From: Planosporangium flavigriseum
Lineage (GTDB): Bacteria > Actinomycetota > Actinomycetes > Mycobacteriales > Micromonosporaceae
Direction: 5' to 3'
Assembly (NCBI RefSeq): GCF_011947225.1
Contig: NZ_JAATVW010000005.1
Coordinates: 62,001 to 126,000, forward strand
Length of the DNA stretch: 64,000 nt
Shown here: positions 1 through 7,448 of the stretch, piece after piece
Layout: each line of letters begins with the position of its first letter
How positions within the stretch are numbered: position 1 is the stretch's first letter
Notes under the pieces: model-generated
Seen by the model: the letters and a program-made list of their open reading frames with translations, nothing else
Told to the model about the DNA's origin: nothing
The model's database searches: none
Position numbers and translations under genes: made by a program

Positions 1-241
1 TGTCGGCCGCCGTGACGCCGAGCAACTCGGCCCGGAGGTCGTCGCTCACGCCGTAGAGTTCGAGCAGCCCGGCGATGTCCTTGACGGTGATGGCGTGCAA
101 GCCGCCTTCGATCCGCGAAACCTTCGACTGCGACCAGCCGAGCGCGCGGGCCACGTGCTCGCCGGGCAGACCGGCGGCGAGCCGCAGTCGGCGGAGTTCG
201 CCGCCGACCCGTACGCGTTGAGCACTCGCCTCCGGCGGCAC
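1..241 (-). CDS. XRE-family helix-turn-helix regulator, 5' part only
   Basis: The first 80 residues of a DNA-binding regulator run off the left edge of the window. A GTG start at 241 is preceded by an AAGGGG Shine-Dalgarno about six bases upstream. The translated piece has the XRE/HTH_31 pattern: LRRLRLAAGL, then an HTH with WSQSKVSRIE as recognition helix, then ITVKDIAGLLELYGV. This resembles the N-terminus of the actinomycete XRE proteins that carry a DUF5753 domain and pair with DUF397 proteins, as at 24143 in this window. The C-terminal domain lies outside, so the pairing is inferred. A 10-bp palindrome sits just upstream at 257-266. Confidence 0.85.
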   Translation of the reverse strand, partial: MPPEASAQRVRVGGELRRLRLAAGLPGEHVARALGWSQSKVSRIEGGLHAITVKDIAGLLELYGVSDDLRAELLGVTAAD

Positions 242-256
242 CGCGACCCCTTACTT

Positions 257-266
257 ATGCATGCAT
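257..266. promoter_or_regulatory. Perfect palindrome ATGCATGCAT upstream of the XRE gene
   Basis: A 10-bp perfect palindrome lies 16 bases upstream of the GTG start of the left-edge XRE gene, in a short A/T-richer patch. It could be an autoregulatory operator. No consensus is known to me, so this is inference from position and symmetry only. Confidence 0.3.
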
Positions 267-322
267 GAAACCGCCTCAGGTTAGCAGTATGAAGTCCAAA
301 AAAAGGTGCAATTCGCTACGAC

Positions 323-739
323 TCAGCGCGGCTGGGCGCTGACCTCGACGTCGCGCCGCAGCATGCCGGGTTGGTCCGGGTCGATCCCCCAGGAGAGGAC
401 GCGGCGCGGGTGGATTCGGATGATGTCGTTGCTGGCGGGCGGCGTGGCGGGCGCGCCCCGCACCGCCTCCGCGTGCCCGCGGATCTCGATGCCGCGTACC
501 CGCCAGGGGTCGACCGACGCCACGTCGTCGACGACGAAGGCGACCCGGCCGTTCGCCGCCACGTTGCGGAACTTCCGGCTGGCGCCCATGTTGTAGCCGC
601 CGATGTCGATCGTGTCGGTCTCCGGGTTGTACCTGAACCCGACCGGGTTGTTCTGCGGCACTCCGTCCGGCCCGACGGTGGCCAGGCGCCCCAGGCGCTG
701 GGTTGACAGGTACCGGCGTTCAGCTTCGGAGAATGGCAT
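323..739 (-). CDS. PPOX-class, probably F420-dependent, oxidoreductase
   Basis: A 138-residue single-domain protein of the pyridoxamine-phosphate-oxidase-like split-barrel fold. It has LGRLATVGPDGVPQNNPVGF near the N-terminus, IGGYNMGASRKFRNVAANGRV in the middle, and a C-terminal IEIRGHAEAV strand. The pattern fits the actinobacterial F420-dependent PPOX subfamily (the MSMEG_5819/OxyR group) better than FMN PNPOx, but the substrate is unknown. The ATG at 739 was chosen over a TTG at 754 because the promoter-like element at 746-776 would place the transcription start on this A, giving a leaderless mRNA. No Shine-Dalgarno precedes it. It lies downstream of the APH-fold gene on the same strand, with only about 40 bases between them. 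Confidence 0.85.
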   Translation of the reverse strand: MPFSEAERRYLSTQRLGRLATVGPDGVPQNNPVGFRYNPETDTIDIGGYNMGASRKFRNVAANGRVAFVVDDVASVDPWRVRGIEIRGHAEAVRGAPATPPASNDIIRIHPRRVLSWGIDPDQPGMLRRDVEVSAQPR

Positions 740-745
740 GCCGCA

Positions 746-776
746 AGCGTTCAACCTGAAGCTGAGTTGAGGTCAA
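746..776 (-). promoter_or_regulatory. MerR/SoxR-type promoter with operator dyad (putative)
   Basis: On the minus strand a -35 TTGACC (776-771) is followed by the imperfect dyad CCTCAA-N6-TTCAGG (772-755). After a 19-bp spacer comes a weak -10 (AACGCT, 751-746). A 19-bp spacer filled by a CCTNAA/TTNAGG dyad is the hallmark of MerR-family activated promoters. The predicted start falls on the ATG of the PPOX gene. The -10 is poor, as expected for an activator-dependent promoter. No MerR gene is in the window. Confidence 0.4.
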
Positions 777-781
777 GTCCC

Positions 782-1780
782 TCAGTTGAGCACGTCGAAC
801 AGAGCGGGCCCGTACGCTGCGAGGCCGGCCCGCTGGCTGGAGGCGGGTATCTCGTCGGAATCGGCGACGGCGTGCTCGCAGCGGGCCCCGTACGCGGACT
901 GGAAGACCGCCGCTGCGGCGATGGCCCGGCGTTCGGCGGAGCTGAACCGGCGCTCCCGCGCCGACTCGTACTCGGCGACGAACGCCGCCTGCTCCTCCGG
1001 CGTCGGCCACAGCCGCGTCCCGCCCCACTCCCACGCCAAGGGAAAGACGCGGGCCGCGTACCCGACGATCGTCGTCTCGCAGTCCCACACCAGGCTGTCC
1101 CAGTCATACGCGACGCTGACCCGGCCGTCGGCGAACCGCATCTGTTCGACCCGCCAGTCGGTGTGGCCCACGACCGGCCGGCCGGGGTCGTCGCGCAGGA
1201 TCTCCAGCGCCCGGCGGGCCAGTTCGTCGATCCACTCGGCACCGGTACGGGTGGCGTCGAAGTCGAAGTGGGGGTGCGGGCTATGGTGCCAGAGCGCCCG
1301 TTGGTCGCGGAGCGGTGCGCGGGTGAGCGCCAGCACCTCCGGCACCTCGCCGGCGAGGCGGACCTGGTCGGCGAGCGCGGCGGCCATCGCCGCGCGTACC
1401 GATGAATCGTGTCCATCGCGGTAGACGCCGTCCTCGCGTAGCTCCTCGAACGTCACGAAGGCGTGCCCGCAGTGCGCCATGGCGAGCGGACGCGGGCAGG
1501 GGTACGCCGCGTCGGCGAGGTGGGCCTGCACCCGCTGGGTCGTGGTGAGCCGGGCGCGGGTCTGGGTGGGCTGGTGCACCTTGGCCGCGACCCGCCGGCC
1601 GTCGGCGAGTACCAGGCCGGCCACCATCCCGACGTTCGAGCGGTAGAACAGGCAGTCTTCGACCCGGGCGAGGGTACGGGCGCAGCACTCCTCGATCAGC
1701 GCTGCTGCCGCGTCGATATTGCCGGTGCCGAGGGCGCGCCGCTCCAGCAACGGGTCGTTGTCACCCAGGTAGGCCCGCAT
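782..1780 (-). CDS. APH-fold phosphotransferase family protein
   Basis: About 332 residues with the aminoglycoside/choline kinase (APH) fold. There is an N-lobe Lys strand (GRRVAAKVHQ), a Brenner-like loop HTDWRVEQ and the metal-binding strand AYDWDSL. The His and Asp of the catalytic loop are present, but the Asn usually found at the end of HxDxxxxN is Gln here. Upstream Asp and Glu residues and the DWD motif support a phosphotransferase fold. Antibiotic resistance cannot be deduced. The start is uncertain: ATG 1780 is used and an in-frame GTG lies at 1798, neither with a good Shine-Dalgarno. It follows the GntR regulator by about 40-55 bases on the same strand, suggesting co-transcription. 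Confidence 0.75.
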   Translation of the reverse strand: MRAYLGDNDPLLERRALGTGNIDAAAALIEECCARTLARVEDCLFYRSNVGMVAGLVLADGRRVAAKVHQPTQTRARLTTTQRVQAHLADAAYPCPRPLAMAHCGHAFVTFEELREDGVYRDGHDSSVRAAMAAALADQVRLAGEVPEVLALTRAPLRDQRALWHHSPHPHFDFDATRTGAEWIDELARRALEILRDDPGRPVVGHTDWRVEQMRFADGRVSVAYDWDSLVWDCETTIVGYAARVFPLAWEWGGTRLWPTPEEQAAFVAEYESARERRFSSAERRAIAAAAVFQSAYGARCEHAVADSDEIPASSQRAGLAAYGPALFDVLN

Positions 1781-1835
1781 GGCGTCGGCCGTTCGCACGG
1801 TGTGACGGTAGCTGTGATTTGCCTGTCTCGTGGCG

Positions 1836-2528
1836 TTATTGGGGGAGATCAACGCGGACAAGCGTGGCGCGTAACCGGTGGTGCAGGCGGGCGACGTGCG
1901 CGGCGGTGGCCGCACGGGCCGCGTCGGCGTCACGGTCGACGAGGGCCGCGACGATGCGGCTGTGGTCGTGGTACACGTCCGCGCGTACGTCCGCATCGGC
2001 CCCGCCGGCGAGGATGCGGGCGTGCAGGGCCGGCGGGGAGATCGCCTCGACCAGGGTCGCGATCGGCTCACTGCCGGACAGTTCGAGAAGCCGGCGGCGG
2101 AAGGCCAGATCCGCGTCGAGGCAATCGGCCGCCGAGGCGCCCGGAGCGCCCTTCTCGGCGATGGCCGAGAGGGCCTCGACGTCGTCGGCGGTGACCCGCG
2201 CGGTGGCGAGCGCCGCGGCGTGCGGCTCGAGAGCCATCCGCAGATCGAGCAGTTGGACGAGCGCCTCGTCGGGCAGGATGTCGCAGGCTGCGGCTAGTGG
2301 CTGCAACAGCAGTGGCGGGCGCAGGCTGGAAACGTACGTCCCGTCGCCCTGCCGGCTGACGAGGATGTTCATCGCCGTCAGTGAGCGGACCGCCTCGCGC
2401 AGGGCACTGCGCGACAGCCCGAACTCGTACGCGAGGTCGTCCTGGCTGGGAAGTCGACTGCCCGGACCGAGTTCACCGGAGGCGATCATGCCCTTGATCC
2501 GCGTGATCGCCTCGTCCGTCACCCTCAT
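1836..2528 (-). CDS. FadR-subfamily GntR transcriptional regulator
   Basis: 230 residues with an N-terminal winged helix (about residues 5-70; LPSQDDLAYEFGLSRSALREAVRSL, then the wing RQGDGTYV) and an all-helical FCD ligand-binding domain. The FCD carries DLRMALEPHAAALAA-type helices and metal/ligand His residues in the C-terminal half (HDHSRIVAAL, AAHVARLHHRL). The ATG at 2528 has a strong GGGAGGGG ribosome site six bases upstream. It stands first in a minus-strand run with the APH-fold and PPOX genes, so it may control them. FCD regulators usually sense organic acids. The ligand here is unknown. Confidence 0.88.
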   Translation of the reverse strand: MRVTDEAITRIKGMIASGELGPGSRLPSQDDLAYEFGLSRSALREAVRSLTAMNILVSRQGDGTYVSSLRPPLLLQPLAAACDILPDEALVQLLDLRMALEPHAAALATARVTADDVEALSAIAEKGAPGASAADCLDADLAFRRRLLELSGSEPIATLVEAISPPALHARILAGGADADVRADVYHDHSRIVAALVDRDADAARAATAAHVARLHHRLRATLVRVDLPQ

Positions 2529-2564
2529 GCCGCCCCTCCCTTACTCCGGAAGGGACTGTAGGCA

Positions 2565-3086
2565 TCAGATGTTTCGGGGACCTGCCGCAATGTTGCGAGT
2601 GTGTTGCCGGTACGCGTTCAGGTGCTGGCGCAACTCCTGGTAAGCCGCGTGGAAGGCGTGCCGGCGAAACGCGAAGTCGATTCCCTGTGCCCACAGGGTC
2701 GTCTCGATCGGAGCGCCCTCGCGCGGGTCGAGGTGGACGCTCATCCCACCGGCAACCTGCAGCCGACCGACCGAGTGCCGAGTCTCGCGGACGGTGATCC
2801 GCTCGACCTCCGACCAGGGCACCGTGCGGCTGCCGAGCAGGCCGACCACCCGCACACCGTGGTCGCTCACGTACACGCCCATGCGCAGGATCCGGTAGGA
2901 GGCCACGACCCAGACGGCGAAGAGGGCCAGGACGAGTAGGACCGTACCGGGAGTCGTCCACCCGATCGCCGGTTGAAGCATCTGCTGCGTGGTCCAGCCG
3001 AAGAAGGCCAGCCCGAAAAGCTCCCAGGCCACCACCAGCCACCGGCCTGGGCCGGGCGAGTAGGGCCGGTGCCATCGTGTCGTCAC
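2565..3086 (-). CDS. Membrane-anchored bacterial PH-domain protein
   Basis: About 173 residues: two hydrophobic segments (WLVVAWELFGLAFFGW and TVLLVLALFAVWVVASY) followed by a PH-like domain of the bPH_6 type (GVYVSDHGVRVVGLLGSRTVPWSEVERI). This two-TM plus PH layout is common in actinomycetes and of unknown function, probably at the inner face of the membrane. The GTG start at 3086 was chosen because similarity to the family begins there. In-frame starts at 3128 (ATG) and further upstream would add a low-complexity Pro/Thr-rich stretch that overlaps the next gene. No clear Shine-Dalgarno decides it. Confidence 0.65.
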   Translation of the reverse strand: MTTRWHRPYSPGPGRWLVVAWELFGLAFFGWTTQQMLQPAIGWTTPGTVLLVLALFAVWVVASYRILRMGVYVSDHGVRVVGLLGSRTVPWSEVERITVRETRHSVGRLQVAGGMSVHLDPREGAPIETTLWAQGIDFAFRRHAFHAAYQELRQHLNAYRQHTRNIAAGPRNI

Positions 3087-3219
3087 CGGACGAGTGTGGC
3101 AAACGCCGCGCGCCGGTGTGCTCGACATTCGGTCAGTAGATAAAGAAACAGGCTCGAATTCGGTGCCCGCCACGCCCACCGTGGGGGGGACGGTGGGCGT
3201 GGCGGTGCTAACCGGCGTC

Positions 3220-4185
3220 CTACTCGGGGGAGGAGGACGCTTGCGCCGACCGTGAACTGGGGCTGGGGGACGTGTCACGGTCCGCGGTCTCGGTGCCGGG
3301 CTGGCTGGGCTGGCCGGGCTGGCTGGGCTGGCTGGGCTGGTTCTGTCCGGGCTGGCTGGGCTGGTTCTGTTCGGGCTGGTTCTGGCCCGCGGACTGCGGC
3401 GGTTGCGGGTGCTGCGACCACCAGTCGCGGTACCGGTCCCAGGGTTGGCCGGTGGGCGGCGTCCCCGGTCCGGTGGGCCCCGCGTCGCCCGCCGTACCCA
3501 GTACGTGCGCGCAGAAGGACCAGACCCAGTCGGCCTTGCCGCCGGCCAGGGCGATCAGCGCGGCCAGGGTTTGACTGTCCAGTCCTTTGATCTCACTTCC
3601 CGCCTGCCTGTTTCGCGGATCGGCGAGAAAGGCGAGGCAGAGCTTTTCCGGTGACGGGTGTGGCGATCGCGTCAGTGCGGCCGTAGGCGTCCGGGCCACG
3701 GCCGGCGGTGCGCTGGTGAGTGCGGCGGTCGCGGCCGGTGAGGGTGCGAGGACCTCGGACGAGGCGACGGGGCCGGGGGCGAATCCGGACGTGCCCGGAA
3801 GCGTGGTGAGGCCACCGGCGGCAGCCACGGCCGCACCGCCGGCGGCGGTCACCGCGAACACGGCGGCCGCCTTCACCGTGAAAATCCGGGTGAGTAGTGC
3901 CCGGCGTCCGGGCGAGGGAACCGGGGCGCGGCCGGCCTGCCGGAATGCGGCGACGGCCGTCTCTTCCCCGACCAGTTCGTGTGGTCGCGCCGGAGCGGTC
4001 GCTGCGGCGAGCAGGCGGCCGAGCGCGCCGCTAGCGGCGCGGTGTCGCTCTCCTCGCAGCAGGGACTCAGCGGCCAGCGGCGACTCTTCGAAGCCGCGGT
4101 CCAATCCGGGAACTCCGTCTCTCCCCATCCCACGTCCTTTCAGCGTTCGCGGTCCCGCTGGCGTTACTCCCTTCTCGAAATTCAT
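3220..4185 (-). CDS. Membrane partner protein of the ECF sigma factor (putative anti-sigma-like)
   Basis: 321 residues. The N-terminal 95 residues are charged and probably cytoplasmic. One transmembrane helix is formed by about residues 100-125 (FTVKAAAVFAVTAAGGAAVAAAGG). A Pro/Ala/Thr-rich linker, a short conserved segment (KLCLAFLADPRN, ALIALAGGKADWVWSFCAHVL) and a Gln/Pro/Ser repeat tail follow. Its ATG overlaps the stop codon of the upstream sigma gene (ATGA), so the two are translationally coupled. That is typical of sigma/anti-sigma pairs. No zinc anti-sigma motif (HxxxCxxC) is visible, so the anti-sigma role is inferred from context only. Confidence 0.7.
   Translation of the reverse strand: MNFEKGVTPAGPRTLKGRGMGRDGVPGLDRGFEESPLAAESLLRGERHRAASGALGRLLAAATAPARPHELVGEETAVAAFRQAGRAPVPSPGRRALLTRIFTVKAAAVFAVTAAGGAAVAAAGGLTTLPGTSGFAPGPVASSEVLAPSPAATAALTSAPPAVARTPTAALTRSPHPSPEKLCLAFLADPRNRQAGSEIKGLDSQTLAALIALAGGKADWVWSFCAHVLGTAGDAGPTGPGTPPTGQPWDRYRDWWSQHPQPPQSAGQNQPEQNQPSQPGQNQPSQPSQPGQPSQPGTETADRDTSPSPSSRSAQASSSPE
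3298..3392. repeat. Short degenerate tandem repeats (gggctggct type) in the sigma-partner gene
   Basis: About 95 bases of imperfect 9-10-bp repeats based on GGCTGGCTGG encode the Gln-Pro-Ser-rich C-terminal tail of the sigma-partner protein (QNQPSQPGQ-like units). Such a tract is prone to length variation. Confidence 0.8.
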
Positions 4186-4868
4186 CGTTTTCGCAGCGTG
4201 TCGGTGGCCTGTCGATGTCGCTCATCCGGCTCGCCCACCGGCTTGCCCGCCGGCGCGAGATGTTGGGCGAGGCGGCGTAACCCGCGGTGTGCGGCAGTTC
4301 GCACCGTGCCCGGCCGCTTGCCCAGAACCCGGCCGGCGGCTTCGGCGGAGAGTCCGAGCACGACTCGCAGCATCACCGCCTCGGCCTGGTCGCGGGGCAG
4401 TGTGGCGATGAGCGAGATCGCGACGTCGGTCGAGAGCGCGTCCAGTGCGCCGCCGGCCGTGTCGTCAGCAGACGCGAGTTGGGCGAGCTCTTCGATCGGT
4501 ATGTCGGCGGCTGGTCGCCGGCGTAGCCGTCGCAGTTGGTCCAGGGCGCGGTGCCGGGCGATCGTCGCGGCCCAACCGCGGAACGCGTCGACGTCGCCGC
4601 GGAATCCGCGCAGCCCCCGGGCAATCTCCAACCAGACGTCGGCGGCCACGTCCTCGGCCTCACCGGGCACGAGCGTGCGCAGGTAGCGCAGCAGACGCGG
4701 CTGCACCTCGCGGTACAGCAGCCGGAACGCGTCTTCGTCACCGCGCTGTGCGGCGGCTATCAGATCCGCGTTCTCCGGCTGGCTCCCCCGGCTGGACCCG
4801 ACGTTCGACGGTCCATATAGGACAACGCTGAGGGACTGCCCATGTTCGCCCCGACCCACCCGGAACAT
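4182..4868 (-). CDS. ECF-type RNA polymerase sigma factor
   Basis: 228 residues with sigma region 2 (DEDAFRLLYREVQPRLLRYL, EDVAADVWLEIARGLRGF, FRGWAATIARHRALDQLRR) and region 4 (LPRDQAEAVMLRVVLGLSAEAAGRVLGKRPGTVRTAAHRGL). The ATG at 4868 begins MFRVGRGEHGQSLS and has no Shine-Dalgarno; further upstream in-frame codons translate into unlikely sequence. The C-terminus carries a short basic tail. Its last codon overlaps the start of the membrane partner. It probably directs an envelope-stress or differentiation regulon together with that partner. Which ECF group it belongs to cannot be fixed by eye. Confidence 0.9.
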   Translation of the reverse strand: MFRVGRGEHGQSLSVVLYGPSNVGSSRGSQPENADLIAAAQRGDEDAFRLLYREVQPRLLRYLRTLVPGEAEDVAADVWLEIARGLRGFRGDVDAFRGWAATIARHRALDQLRRLRRRPAADIPIEELAQLASADDTAGGALDALSTDVAISLIATLPRDQAEAVMLRVVLGLSAEAAGRVLGKRPGTVRTAAHRGLRRLAQHLAPAGKPVGEPDERHRQATDTLRKR

Positions 4869-5041
4869 GATGGGGTAGTTCTGGTCGGGTGGGAAGTTGT
4901 TGAGTTCCTCGGTAGGGAAATTTCGGTGGGCGGTGGTGTGGTAGCGACGAACGGTCGAGGTGCAGTGTCCGTTTTGTGGGATACGTGCTTTGTTTCGTCT
5001 CGGTGCGTGTGACGGTGCTGACCGCGGGTAAGAGGATTGGC

Positions 5042-5257
5042 ATGACCGCACCGGAACGCGATGACGAGTGGCACCGTAAGCACGATCATCCCGACCTGTT
5101 CGCCAAGCTCCAGCCTCGCACCGGGGCGGAGCAGCCCTGGGAGCCGGAGGACCTGGTCCACGCCCAGGGCAAGGACGTGACGCCGGACCATCTGGAGGAC
5201 GCGCGCCGGGAGCTCCAGACCTGGGGGCCGGCCGCGATCGAGAAGACCGTGCCGTAG
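5042..5257 (+). CDS. Small conserved hypothetical protein, 71 residues
   Basis: A charged soluble protein starting MTAPERDDEWHRKHDHPDLF, with PWEPEDLVHAQGKDVTPDHLEDAR in the middle and ending in IEKTVP. It is rich in Asp, Glu and His and has no membrane segment or Cys. The ATG is preceded by AAGAGG. It is transcribed divergently from the sigma gene, with 173 bases between the two starts. I do not recognise a family; it looks like a lineage-specific actinomycete protein. Codon use has the strong GC3 bias of a real gene. Confidence 0.7.
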   Translation: MTAPERDDEWHRKHDHPDLFAKLQPRTGAEQPWEPEDLVHAQGKDVTPDHLEDARRELQTWGPAAIEKTVP

Positions 5258-5451
5258 CGGTGTGGTTGCCGGCGCCGCACCTCGCCTATGCCGGCGCTCT
5301 TTCACGGATCATCGGATAATCATGCGTACCCGACTGTAGAGTCCGGACTAGAACGTGCGTCGATCCGAGCCGCAACGCATTGCGCGTTGTCACGTAACAC
5401 CTTCAAGCCGAATTGGTTGAGACGGTCGTTGATCGGGGCGGGGTTAGTCAG

Positions 5452-7368
5452 GTGGAGGCGGTCGAGGTACTGGGGGATCGCTACCGGCTCGTGGAGCGCC
5501 TCGGCACGGGCGGGATGTCCGTCGTGTGGCGCGCCTACGACGAGGTGCTCAACAGGCCGGTGGCTATCAAGGTTCTCGCCGCCAAGCTGGCGGCGGACCA
5601 GCACTCACGAGAGATGATCCGGGCGGAGGCCCAGGCTGCGGCCCGGCTGTCCCACCCACACATCACGAACGTCTACGACTACGGCGAGTCCACCACGCGA
5701 GACGGGGACACTGTTCCGTACGTCGTCATGGAGCTCATCTCCGGGCGTACCCTCTCCGAGCGCTTGATCGGCGGACCGCTGCCCTGGCGAGCGGCGCTGC
5801 GGGTCGGCGCGGAGGTCGCGGCGGCGCTCGCCGCGGCACACGCCCGGGGGCTCGTCCATCGCGACGTCAAACCCGGCAACGTCATGTTGACCTCGTCCGG
5901 GGTGAAGGTCGTCGACTTCGGGATCGCCGCAATCGCCGGTGAGACCGGCGAACCGGGCCCCGAGGGCATCGTGCTCGGCACGCCCGCCTACCTTGCACCC
6001 GAGCGGCTCGCTGGCGGTCCGGTCCAGCCGGCCACCGATGTGTACGGTCTTGGCCTGCTGCTCTACCGGATGTTGACGGGCGAACTGCCCTGGGCGGCCG
6101 AGACCACGACGCAGATGATCAACGCGCACGTGTACGCCGAGCCCGGGCCGTTGCCGCCCATCACCGGCCTGCCCGAGGGAATTGCCGAGCTGTGCGCGCG
6201 GTGCCTGGCGAAGGACCCGGCCGACCGGCCGACGAGTCGGGAAGTCACACAGGCGCTCGCCGCGGCCGCCGGTACCCGGGTGCCATTGCCGATCGGCAAG
6301 GACGACCCGGACTACCTCGGGCTCGATCCGATGCTGTTCGCGCACAGCCCGCTCGCCGGACGGCCACCGGGGCGGCTGCGCCTCGCCGTCGCCGCCCTGT
6401 TCGGTTCGGGCGTGGACGCCAGCGCCGACACCTCCATCCTGCCAGCCTCGATCATCGGCAGCGCTGCGATCCGTAGCCTGGGCCGGTTCCGGCGCCGGCG
6501 CGCGTTCCAGGTGGTGGGAGCGACGGCGGGTCTCGCGACCGCGGGTCTCATGCTGACCACCTGTGCCGATCTGCCACACGGACAGGGGACGCCGCTCGCG
6601 ATCGCCGGGCAGTCCGGCGTCAGCCGCGCGCCCTGTGTCGTCCGGTACGTGACCCGCTCCGACGATGCCAGCACGTTCAACGTCGAGGTCACCGTGACCA
6701 ACAGCGGTGCCAGCCGGCTGGACCGGTGGGCGTTGCAGTTCACCTTCACCGGTGACCAGACGTTGCGGGAAGGGTCGGCCGGCGAGTGGAGCCAGTCCCC
6801 GACAGGCGTGGTCACCGTACGCGGCCCGGCGTCCGAGCCGTCGCTCGCCGTCGGTGCCACCAGAACGCTGAGCTTCTCCGCCGGGTACCACGCGGCCAAC
6901 CCGCTGCCGACGGAGTTCGCTCTCAATGGCGCGGCATGCTCGTACGTCCTGGTTGGCGCCGCGGGCGAGACCAGAACGGGTGGGCCGGGCGCGAGTCCGA
7001 ACACGGCATCCGATGTGGAGGCTGCCGGTGCTGACCCGGCGGCCGTCGGTGACGCCGCCGGCGGCGCGCGGCGCAACGGGGCCGGCGCAGGGGCGCCGGT
7101 CGGCGGTCCACCCGTCGACGGTCTGAACGCGGTTCCCGCCGCCACCGCCGGTGGCGGCTCGACCGGTGGCGGTTCGACCGGAGGCGGTGCCGATCCCGGG
7201 CACCCGAGCGTCCAGCCGTCCCCGACCGGCGGAGGCGCTTCACCCAGCGCACCGGCTGAGGTCCCCTCGACTCCAAGCGCGCAGCCGAGCTCCACGGGTC
7301 CGCCGTCACCGACGCCCGGCCCCGAACTGTCCCAGGGCGGCACGTCGCCCGAGCCGAATCACTCCTAG
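5452..7368 (+). CDS. Transmembrane Ser/Thr protein kinase with extracytoplasmic CBM2-like domain
   Basis: 638 residues. The Hanks-type kinase domain covers about residues 11-275. It has the glycine loop LGTGGMSVV, Lys40 in AIKVL, catalytic HRDVKPGN (Asp138), DFG (155-157) and GTPAYLAPE. A basic juxtamembrane stretch and one hydrophobic segment (about 350-370) follow. Residues about 392-500 resemble a family 2 carbohydrate-binding module: paired Cys at the ends, VTVTNSGAS, RWALQFTF, TGVVTV, NPLPTEFALNGAAC. The last 135 residues are Gly/Pro/Ser/Thr rich. There are no PASTA repeats. The GTG at 5452 follows GGGGCGGGG by eight bases; a TTG at 5413 is the alternative. The FHA gene directly downstream suggests a kinase/phosphothreonine-reader pair. 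Confidence 0.88.
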   Translation: MEAVEVLGDRYRLVERLGTGGMSVVWRAYDEVLNRPVAIKVLAAKLAADQHSREMIRAEAQAAARLSHPHITNVYDYGESTTRDGDTVPYVVMELISGRTLSERLIGGPLPWRAALRVGAEVAAALAAAHARGLVHRDVKPGNVMLTSSGVKVVDFGIAAIAGETGEPGPEGIVLGTPAYLAPERLAGGPVQPATDVYGLGLLLYRMLTGELPWAAETTTQMINAHVYAEPGPLPPITGLPEGIAELCARCLAKDPADRPTSREVTQALAAAAGTRVPLPIGKDDPDYLGLDPMLFAHSPLAGRPPGRLRLAVAALFGSGVDASADTSILPASIIGSAAIRSLGRFRRRRAFQVVGATAGLATAGLMLTTCADLPHGQGTPLAIAGQSGVSRAPCVVRYVTRSDDASTFNVEVTVTNSGASRLDRWALQFTFTGDQTLREGSAGEWSQSPTGVVTVRGPASEPSLAVGATRTLSFSAGYHAANPLPTEFALNGAACSYVLVGAAGETRTGGPGASPNTASDVEAAGADPAAVGDAAGGARRNGAGAGAPVGGPPVDGLNAVPAATAGGGSTGGGSTGGGADPGHPSVQPSPTGGGASPSAPAEVPSTPSAQPSSTGPPSPTPGPELSQGGTSPEPNHS

Positions 7369-7374
7369 CCGGTA

Positions 7375-7402
7375 ATCACCGCCGATCATCGCCAGCGGTG
7401 AT
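7375..7402. terminator. Hairpin downstream of the kinase gene
   Basis: ATCACCGC at 7375-7382 pairs with GCGGTGAT at 7395-7402. An alternative overlapping stem uses CCGATCA and TGATCGG. It lies in the 80 bases between the kinase stop and the FHA gene, so it may act as an attenuator. There is no U-tract. Confidence 0.4.
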
Positions 7403-7448
7403 CGGTCCTCTAGGGTGACTGCTGCAAGCATGCGAGCTGGAGGTGGCC

